From Bacteriovoracales bacterium (GTDB lineage: Bacteria > Bdellovibrionota > Bacteriovoracia > Bacteriovoracales > Bacteriovoracaceae): a DNA stretch of 5,928 bases. The notes under the pieces are model-generated. The model saw only the letters and a program-made list of their open reading frames with translations. It made no database searches and had not been told where the DNA came from. The DNA lies in assembly GCA_007117175.1 (NCBI GenBank), contig SKGZ01000181.1, forward strand, positions 1-5,928, in the 5' to 3' direction. Position numbers and translations under genes: made by a program. This document shows, piece after piece, positions 1-5,537 of the stretch (positions are counted from its first letter, which is position 1; each line of letters opens with the position of its first letter).

Positions 1-929
1 CAAATTCTGTCGGGATATCCTTTGGCCTATCATCATTGATTGACGAAGATAAAGCATTTGAGTCTTTGGTTAAAAATGACATCCATGTGGGCCAGGGATT
101 ACGAACGGGTGCTAACATTTTTTTCTATAGTGATTTCTTAAAGAGGACAGGCGGTTTGACGCACCTTAAATTCAATAATGTTTTTGAACTAAATGACGTT
201 ATGGTTGAACCAAAGATGGTCAAAACTGTTTTACGTAAACAAAGTGAACTACCAAACGGGTACGCTATTAAAAAAAATGAATTGAATGGTCGAGTCCTTA
301 TGCTTAGTAGTGAAAATCTAGATTCTGAACTTAAGACATTGATAAAAAGAGCCGAGAAGATAAAAGTTGGTAATATAACTATACCTAATTTATCAGCGGT
401 CAAAACCAACGTGCGGGTAAATGGTAAAACAAGAACTGATTGGTATGTCTTACCAACTTTGACCAAAAGACATGTTCCAGATCTTTTCATCCCAAGAGTA
501 AATGGTGCGTATCCGCGAACCTTTTTAAATGACTCAGGGGTTGTCGTTGACGCAAACTTTTCAACTTTATGGATTGGGGAAGACTCTCGTTGGGACAAAT
601 ATTCATTGTTAGCATTCTTGAATAGTAAATGGGCAATTGCGAATATGGAGTTTCTTGGGTCAGTTATGGGCGGTGGGGCTCTTAAGCTTGAAGCAACACA
701 TTTACGAAGATTGCCCGTACCGAAATTTACAGAAAAAGAGTTGGAAAAGTTATCTGTTTGGGGAAATGAGCTAGTAAAGTCAGAGGATTCAAGTAAACTA
801 AAAAATATTGATGCTATGGTTTTCACGAAACTTTTTGGAAAAACAAAGCTTTCTCAAAAAACTACAGAGTTAGAGAAAGTCGTGCAGGAACGCATTAATG
901 AAAGAAAAAGAAAACATGTTAAAAGCTAG
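1..929 (+). CDS. N6-adenine DNA methyltransferase, C-terminal target-recognition part (5' partial)
   Basis: The frame is open to the left edge (codons from base 3), so this is the end of a longer gene; the in-frame TTG at 36 is not needed as a start. About 308 residues are visible. What is seen: a GQGLRTGANIFFY segment (about 90-128) matching the G-x-x-T-G-x-N-x-F element that opens the recognition region of Eco57I/type IIG-like and other gamma-class N6-adenine methylases; a LLAFLNSK segment (about 606-629); then GGGALKLE and LRRLPVPKF (about 669-728), the usual end of that region. The SAM-binding and NPPY/W motifs are not in the window and should lie upstream. A charged, Lys/Glu-rich tail follows. 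Inferred role: DNA sequence recognition for adenine methylation in a restriction-modification or defence system. The gene overlaps the next one by 32 nt, suggesting an operon. The sampled line at 181-240 is only about 32% G+C. It could equally be the end of a type IIG or PglX-like protein. Confidence 0.82.
   Translation, partial: NSVGISFGLSSLIDEDKAFESLVKNDIHVGQGLRTGANIFFYSDFLKRTGGLTHLKFNNVFELNDVMVEPKMVKTVLRKQSELPNGYAIKKNELNGRVLMLSSENLDSELKTLIKRAEKIKVGNITIPNLSAVKTNVRVNGKTRTDWYVLPTLTKRHVPDLFIPRVNGAYPRTFLNDSGVVVDANFSTLWIGEDSRWDKYSLLAFLNSKWAIANMEFLGSVMGGGALKLEATHLRRLPVPKFTEKELEKLSVWGNELVKSEDSSKLKNIDAMVFTKLFGKTKLSQKTTELEKVVQERINERKRKHVKS
886..890 (+). promoter_or_regulatory. Ribosome binding site for the 1081-residue gene
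   Basis: AGGAA lies 7 nt before the ATG at 898, inside the 3' end of the upstream methyltransferase gene. It favours ATG 898 over the second in-frame ATG at 916, whose upstream sequence is A-rich but has no clear Shine-Dalgarno core. The position implies translational coupling between the two genes. Confidence 0.5.
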
Positions 930-3900
930 TCCAGAACAAATAACCGCTGCACAAGAGTATCTGAAAGCAGCAACAAAGCTCATTGACGAAAAAAACAATG
1001 AGCAAGTTGTTCGAGATCATTTCACGTCGTATTTACGTATTATTTTTCCTGCCATACCTACTTGGATAACGGAGCATGTTGTTGGTGGAGAAGCTGCATT
1101 GAAGACGAGAAAGGGTGAGAAAGAAACAACGGGATTCGTCGATAACCTTATAGGCCTTACACCTATTGAATATGAAGGTGATTTGAGAAATTCGGCTAAA
1201 TTCAATGAGGGTTACGGACAGGTACAAAAATATTGTGCCTCTTTGATAAATGGTGGTAATGATCCCACTCAAATCATCGGGATTTTATCTGACACGGTAC
1301 GATGGCATGCTTATCGGGTAGCATCAATAGATGTTCCTGCTGGTAAGGTGGAGGCAGAGCATGTTCACTTAGAAGAGCTAGAGTCCCTTGATGCTTCATC
1401 CTCAACTGAAATTGATGCTCAACGCTTTGTTGATTTTCTAATTAAATTCATACAGCGTTTAGGGTCAAGACCTCTTAACGCAATTTCCATCACTCGTGAC
1501 TTGGGCTTTGATAGTACGTTTTGTACCAGACATATAGCAACCTTGTCTGAGGTAGTAAACGTTTCATTTGATGAAAATGAAACGTACGCTGAACTCATTA
1601 AGCAACTGTGGTTAGATTTTGTCAGTCCTGCAAGTACCGCAGATTCTTTTGATATCGATGAATATGTGCGTGAATTTTACATTCTTTCATTAGCTAAGTT
1701 AATTTGTGCCAACGCTTTAGAGAAAAATGCTCTTTTAAGTGAAAAACAAGAGTTAAAAGATATTTTGAGTGGTACCTTTTTCAAGGCAAGAGGATTAGAG
1801 AATTTTATAGAATATGACTACTTCGGCTGGCTTAATAGTCCTAAAGGAATTGACGAACAAGTCATTAAAGTTGCACACGAGATACAGCAAGACCTTAGAG
1901 CTTATTCTTTTGAAAATATATCTGATGAAGATATATTTGGTCAGCTAATGGCTCAACTTGCTGAAAGGTCTCAGCGTATTTTATTGGGTCAAGAATGGAC
2001 ACCAACGTGGCTTGCGAGAGAAATAGTTACTAATACAATTTCAAAATTGCCAGAAAATGTTCCACCACATTTTATAGATATGTGTTGTGGCTCAGGAGCG
2101 ATGATTATTGAGATAGTAAAACAAACTAAAGATCGACTAAGTAAAGTAGACATCCCTAATGAGCAAAAAATAAAGACTTTGGAACGTTCTGCGGTTGGTT
2201 TTGATATAGATCCTCTTGCTGTTATGCTCGCGAGGATTTCGTGGGTGTTGTCAGCTAGAGACTGGCTGATGCCTTTGGGAACTTATCGAGTTACTATTCC
2301 GATTTATCATGCTGACTCACTCTTTGCCACATCACCTTTTTCAGAAGGTGATGGTGGTAAAGTAATTCTTAAGTTGGCAGATTATGAAGTTGAAATTCCG
2401 TCATTCCTAATCTCAGCGACATGGCAAGATGTTTTTGATTATCTTGTTGACCGAGCATATGTTCTGGCTGTTGAAACAGATCCATCAAAAGTAGACACAT
2501 CAGTCTTGATCGACAGTGCTATAAAAATTGCTCCTGACGAAGTCACTGAAATACTGAAAGCTGAACTTAAAAAATTTGCGGAAGAGTTAATAGAAAAAAT
2601 ACACACTCTTCACACTGAAGGCAGAAATGGTATCTGGGCATTTGTGCTCAGAAATAATTACCGACCGGCTTTAGTTGCTGGCCAGTTTAATGGCTTAGTA
2701 TCAAACCCACCATGGCTTGCTCTAAGTAAAATTGCTGATAATCCCTATAAAGAAGCACTCACAAATATAGCAAATTCTTTGGGAATCAAACCTCAAGGTT
2801 CTTCTTTCTTACATTTAGACATGTCGACCGTGTTCCTGTTGCGATCAGTGGATAAATATTTAGAAGAGGGGGCTTATATAGGGTGTGTTGTCCCCGAGAC
2901 TGTGCTAAATGGTCATCAGCATGAACCTTTCCGGAATAGGGCATATCAAAGTGTTAAAGCCCCCGTCTCGTTTGATGTCACGGAGCTGTGGAGGGTTGAT
3001 GAAAAAGTTTTTAAAAACAGAGCTGCAGTTATTTTCGGAACAAAGAATGATTCTGACATACGCTCGAATATTTCAGGTGCCTACTTGCTTCAGGATGGTT
3101 CAAAGACGCCGTTAAATTTTAAAGAAGTAACACTAGGTTCACATACAGTTTGGACAGATAAAATTGTTGACGATACAGGTGATGTCTTTCATCCTGCTGA
3201 TTTTGAACAAGGCGCAGACATTATGCCGCGAAGACTATTTTTCCATGAGCATAAAGAATCAAAAAGATCTGGTATGGTTGAACTGTCACCAATTGAACAG
3301 GGTTCAAGTTCTCTTTCTTATTTAGTAAATGACGCTAAACAATGTAAAGATTTTCGTATTTCTACCCCGTGTGTAGTACCGAATGATTTTATTTTTGATG
3401 TTCTTATATCAAAGCTTCTGTCACCATTTATGGTTGCAAGTCCAGTTAAGGCATTTTTGCCACTAAAGAAAAATGATTCGAATGAATGGATCAGTGTAAC
3501 TGATACCGATCTACAAATAGAAGTAAATAACGAATCAGCTCTAAGGGCATTCCGTTCAATAGCTACAGAGATTACAAAGTTGGATAAAAAACCTGGTGCG
3601 TCAGGAATAAACAATATATGGGAGCGTGTTAACTACCGAAATAAAATTGGTAAACAAAACTTTGGCAGTGATGGATATTTAGTATTTACAGGAGCAGGAG
3701 GAAGTGATGTGTGTGCTGGAATGATTTCTCTGAGTGAGGTTGATTCTGAAAAATTAATCATAGATCAAACTCTCTACTGGGCTTGGATTCCTGATTATAA
3801 AGAGGCTCTGTACCTCACAGGAATGCTAAACAGTAATGCTGTTAACGAAGCTATTAAGGCTTTCCAACCCAGAGGACAACAAGGAGAGAGGCATGTTCAT

Positions 3901-4143
3901 GAGTTGGCTTTTAATGTCACTCAGCCATTTGATGCATCAAACTCCTTGCACCTTGCAGTAGTAGAAACTACCGAGAAGCTAATCATGGAGTATCATGAAG
4001 CACTCACTGATGAGGACTGGGCGCAATGGTTGGGACCAGAAAAAAGTTTGGCAAGACGTCGTTCAAAATTACGGACACTTATTTCCACGTTGCCAAGCTA
4101 CGCTGACTATTCCGAAGCGTGTAATGCGACATATAAAATCTAA
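898..4143 (+). CDS. Fused PD-(D/E)XK-like nuclease / N6-adenine DNA methyltransferase (type IIG-like)
   Basis: A complete 1081-residue protein. Residues about 10-150 form a nuclease-like domain: D82 in GFVDNLIGL, E91-Y-E93 in PIEYEGD, and Q108-V-Q-K-Y112, matching the D / E-x-K / QxxxY pattern of restriction and RecB-type nucleases with Glu for the usual Lys. Residues about 175-355 are a helical linker ending in GQEWTPTWLA (364-373), the TP element before the methylase. The SAM core has D394-MCCGSG (motif I), GFDIDP 434-439 (motif II), D473 (motif III) and catalytic NPPW 603-606 (motif IV), typical of gamma-class N6-adenine methylases. About 720-1010 is recognition-like and ends with LNSN (977-980) and GERHVHEL (996-1003). 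Expected reaction: SAM-dependent adenine methylation of a specific site, possibly with cleavage of unmodified DNA. It overlaps the preceding methylase gene by 32 nt, so the pair probably works together. Type IIG, DISARM-like or BREX-like membership cannot be settled here. A start at ATG 916 is the alternative. Confidence 0.88.
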   Translation: MKEKENMLKASPEQITAAQEYLKAATKLIDEKNNEQVVRDHFTSYLRIIFPAIPTWITEHVVGGEAALKTRKGEKETTGFVDNLIGLTPIEYEGDLRNSAKFNEGYGQVQKYCASLINGGNDPTQIIGILSDTVRWHAYRVASIDVPAGKVEAEHVHLEELESLDASSSTEIDAQRFVDFLIKFIQRLGSRPLNAISITRDLGFDSTFCTRHIATLSEVVNVSFDENETYAELIKQLWLDFVSPASTADSFDIDEYVREFYILSLAKLICANALEKNALLSEKQELKDILSGTFFKARGLENFIEYDYFGWLNSPKGIDEQVIKVAHEIQQDLRAYSFENISDEDIFGQLMAQLAERSQRILLGQEWTPTWLAREIVTNTISKLPENVPPHFIDMCCGSGAMIIEIVKQTKDRLSKVDIPNEQKIKTLERSAVGFDIDPLAVMLARISWVLSARDWLMPLGTYRVTIPIYHADSLFATSPFSEGDGGKVILKLADYEVEIPSFLISATWQDVFDYLVDRAYVLAVETDPSKVDTSVLIDSAIKIAPDEVTEILKAELKKFAEELIEKIHTLHTEGRNGIWAFVLRNNYRPALVAGQFNGLVSNPPWLALSKIADNPYKEALTNIANSLGIKPQGSSFLHLDMSTVFLLRSVDKYLEEGAYIGCVVPETVLNGHQHEPFRNRAYQSVKAPVSFDVTELWRVDEKVFKNRAAVIFGTKNDSDIRSNISGAYLLQDGSKTPLNFKEVTLGSHTVWTDKIVDDTGDVFHPADFEQGADIMPRRLFFHEHKESKRSGMVELSPIEQGSSSLSYLVNDAKQCKDFRISTPCVVPNDFIFDVLISKLLSPFMVASPVKAFLPLKKNDSNEWISVTDTDLQIEVNNESALRAFRSIATEITKLDKKPGASGINNIWERVNYRNKIGKQNFGSDGYLVFTGAGGSDVCAGMISLSEVDSEKLIIDQTLYWAWIPDYKEALYLTGMLNSNAVNEAIKAFQPRGQQGERHVHELAFNVTQPFDASNSLHLAVVETTEKLIMEYHEALTDEDWAQWLGPEKSLARRRSKLRTLISTLPSYADYSEACNATYKI
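978..1003. repeat. Intragenic inverted repeat near the gene start
   Basis: GCTCATTG (978-985) and CAATGAGC (996-1003) are perfect complements around a 10-nt A-rich loop. A further AACAA (972-976) and TTGTT (1007-1011) can pair outside with a small internal loop. It lies about 80 nt inside the large methyltransferase gene. Its role is unknown, and chance is possible at this length. Confidence 0.4.
1559..1585. repeat. Perfect 11-bp intragenic inverted repeat, GATGA loop
   Basis: ACGTTTCATTT (1559-1569) and AAATGAAACGT (1575-1585) are exact reverse complements separated by GATGA. The repeat lies in the linker of the nuclease-methyltransferase gene (residues about 221-230). It would form a stable hairpin in the mRNA. 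There is no T-run after it, so it is not a standard terminator. Confidence 0.6.
1914..1938. repeat. Perfect 10-bp intragenic inverted repeat, GATGA loop
   Basis: AAATATATCT (1914-1923) and AGATATATTT (1929-1938) are exact reverse complements around GATGA, the same five-base loop as the repeat at 1559-1585. It codes residues about 339-347, shortly before the methylase core begins. The arms are AT-rich, so RNA pairing would be weaker than in the first repeat. Confidence 0.55.
2330..2353. repeat. 9-bp intragenic inverted repeat
   Basis: CATCACCTT (2330-2338) and AAGGTGATG (2345-2353) pair perfectly around a 6-nt loop. It lies just after methylase motif III in the large gene. About this many 9-bp repeats are not far from chance expectation, so it matters mainly together with the two longer ones. 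Confidence 0.4.
3928..3941. repeat. 14-bp perfect palindrome
   Basis: TTTGATGCATCAAA reads the same on both strands, with no spacer. It is in the C-terminal part of the large methyltransferase gene. Self-complementary sites of this size can bind dimeric proteins, but one in a gene this long is close to chance expectation. Confidence 0.35.
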
Positions 4144-4145
4144 GC

Positions 4146-4203
4146 TTACCAACTACCAACCCCTCTAGACTTCCTAGAGGGGTTGCGTCATTAGTGTTGG
4201 TAA
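4146..4203. repeat. Outer inverted repeat nesting the hairpin and reaching the recombinase start
   Basis: TTACCAAC (4146-4153) and GTTGGTAA (4196-4203) are perfect complements enclosing the 12-bp hairpin. TACCAAC occurs a second time directly adjacent (4154-4160), giving two tandem 7-mers, either of which can pair with the right arm. The right arm ends on the first base of the ATG at 4203. The arrangement fills the whole intergenic gap. It could be an operator, a translational control element, or part of an attachment site; the sequence alone does not decide. Confidence 0.5.
4157..4185 (+). terminator. Strong stem-loop between methyltransferase and recombinase (terminator-like, no T-tract)
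   Basis: CAACCCCTCTAG (4157-4168) and CTAGAGGGGTTG (4174-4185) form a perfect 12-bp stem with an ACTTC loop, starting 13 nt after the TAA of the large methyltransferase gene. Position and G+C-rich stem suggest the 3' end of that transcript. However, the following bases are GCGTCATTAG, not a T-run, so efficient intrinsic termination is doubtful. The right arm contains AGAGGGG, the only Shine-Dalgarno-like sequence near the recombinase start, so the hairpin could also mask the ribosome site. A recombinase binding site is a third possibility. Confidence 0.5.
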
Positions 4204-4231
4204 TGAGCAGAACAGAAGCACCAGAGGGGTT
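4158..4231. repeat. Three copies of a 9-mer (one inverted) around the recombinase start
   Basis: AGAGGGGTT occurs at 4176-4184 and again at 4223-4231, 47 bp apart. Its complement AACCCCTCT is at 4158-4166 as the left hairpin arm. The third copy is inside the first codons of the recombinase gene. These could be protein binding sites, or a short duplication. Confidence 0.4.
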
Positions 4232-5537
4232 CGTGCCAAAAACCGCGTTGGCACCAGTGGCTACCAGATACTGCTTATACGCTCGCAAGTCTACTGAGTC
4301 AGAAGAGCAACAAGTACTCTCTATTGACTCACAGATCAAGGAGATGTTGCAGATGGCTGAGCGGGATAATCTAGAGATTGTGGAGATAAAAAAAGAATCC
4401 CACTCCGCTAAGGAAGCGGGAGCCAGACCTGTGTTTAACGAATTAGTGGAGGGTATCAAGATTGGTAAATTCAACGGCATCTTGACGTGGGCGCCAGATC
4501 GTATATCAAGGAACGCGGGTGATCTGGGACGGATTGTGGATCTGATGGATTCAGGAGTACTGCAAGAAATACGAACGTACGGACAGAAGTTCAGTAACAA
4601 CCCGAATGAGAAGTTTCTCCTGATGATTCTTGGCTCACAAGCCAAGCTTGAGAATGACAACAAGGTAGTGAATGTGAAGCGAGGCATGCGAGCCAGATGT
4701 GAGATGGGACTCTATCCATGTATTGCTCCGACCGGCTACATGAATAGCAAGAATGTAGATAAGCGATGTCACATTGAGATTGATCCTGAACGAGCACCCA
4801 TAGTGAAGAAGATGTTTGAAAAAATCGCCTACGAAAATATTACAGGTCGCCAATTGTACTTCTGGCTTCGCGACGGGGTGAAATTCAAAACCAGAACAGG
4901 CAAATCTTTATATCTCGGTAACCTATACATGGTCCTTCGTAATCACTTCTACTACGGAACCTTCGAGTATCCGAAAGGAAGTGGTGAATGGTACAAAGGA
5001 GCGCACGAACCTCTCATTAGCAAGGCTCTCTTCGATCAGGTACAAGAAAAGATTAAAGTACAAAATACTCGAGAGAGCGGAATGCAGAGTAAGGAGTTTG
5101 CATTTACTAAGTTGGTGACGTGTGGCTTATGTGGCTCAGGCATAACTGCTGATGAGAAGTATAAAAAGCAGAAAAATGGAAACGTACACCGCTACGTCTA
5201 TTATGGGTGCACCAAACACAACGATAAGAACTGCAAATGCGGATATATAAATGAAGACGACCTTGTTGAGCGACTAGCTGAGATGATGGACAGTATTGAG
5301 TTTAATGAGATTGGAATGCGAAAGAAAATTAAGGAAGAGATTGAGCGACACAAGAAGTTCCAATCAGGTCTGCTGGGTGAAAAGGAATCAAAAATCAAAG
5401 TGAAAGATGTAGAAGTACGAAACTATGCCAAGTACATTTTGAGGGAGGGTCAGATGCATGAGAAGCGGGAGTTGCTGTCGTGCCTGAAGAGTAAGATTGT
5501 GTTAGCAGATAAGAACGTATCCGTATTGAGACATTAG
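4203..5537 (+). CDS. Large serine recombinase (site-specific integrase)
   Basis: About 444 residues from ATG 4203; an in-frame GTG at 4194, with AGAGGGG 11 nt upstream, would add three. The N-terminal resolvase domain has YARKSTESEEQQVLSIDSQ with catalytic Ser30 (Y-x-R-x-S pattern), R75 in RPVFNEL, and D99-R-I-S-R, as in serine recombinases. A 'recombinase' DNA-binding domain follows (about 170-285: APTGYMN, HIEIDPERAP, LYMVLRNHFYYGTF). Next is a zinc ribbon with C307-x2-C310, C336 and C344/C346, then a short helical tail containing LREGQMHEKRELL. Such enzymes cut and rejoin DNA at att sites through a covalent serine link, integrating or excising mobile elements. At 444 residues it is on the short side for large serine recombinases, yet it shows all expected domains, so it looks intact. 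The sampled line at 4441-4500 is about 47% G+C, higher than both neighbours, which suggests a separate origin. The target site is unknown. Confidence 0.93.
   Translation: MSRTEAPEGFVPKTALAPVATRYCLYARKSTESEEQQVLSIDSQIKEMLQMAERDNLEIVEIKKESHSAKEAGARPVFNELVEGIKIGKFNGILTWAPDRISRNAGDLGRIVDLMDSGVLQEIRTYGQKFSNNPNEKFLLMILGSQAKLENDNKVVNVKRGMRARCEMGLYPCIAPTGYMNSKNVDKRCHIEIDPERAPIVKKMFEKIAYENITGRQLYFWLRDGVKFKTRTGKSLYLGNLYMVLRNHFYYGTFEYPKGSGEWYKGAHEPLISKALFDQVQEKIKVQNTRESGMQSKEFAFTKLVTCGLCGSGITADEKYKKQKNGNVHRYVYYGCTKHNDKNCKCGYINEDDLVERLAEMMDSIEFNEIGMRKKIKEEIERHKKFQSGLLGEKESKIKVKDVEVRNYAKYILREGQMHEKRELLSCLKSKIVLADKNVSVLRH

Noticed and set aside
36..38. TTG as the start of a complete 297-residue protein
   Set aside because: The frame stays open to the left window edge, and the product lacks the catalytic methylase motifs expected upstream, so a truncated view is more likely.
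366..373. GTTGGTAA inside the first gene, matching the outer arm at 4196-4203, as a possible paired att site
   Set aside because: An 8-mer recurring in 6 kb of AT-rich DNA is not unusual, and nothing around it is shared with the second copy.
125..826. 233-residue reverse-strand reading frame opposite the first methyltransferase
   Set aside because: It mirrors a frame with clear methylase TRD motifs and shows no recognisable domain of its own.
3007..3018. GTTTTTAAAAAC, a 12-bp palindrome in the large methyltransferase gene
   Set aside because: A low-complexity A/T palindrome with a 6-bp half-site is expected by chance in a gene of this length.
4402..4424. Imperfect hairpin CTCCGCT / AGCGGGAG in the recombinase gene
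   Set aside because: It has a bulge, is short, and lies within conserved coding sequence; it has no T-run and no gene boundary.
4079..4687. 202-residue reverse-strand reading frame across the intergenic hairpin and recombinase start
   Set aside because: It is opposite the catalytic domain of the recombinase, has Ser/Leu-rich antisense-like composition, and has no motif.
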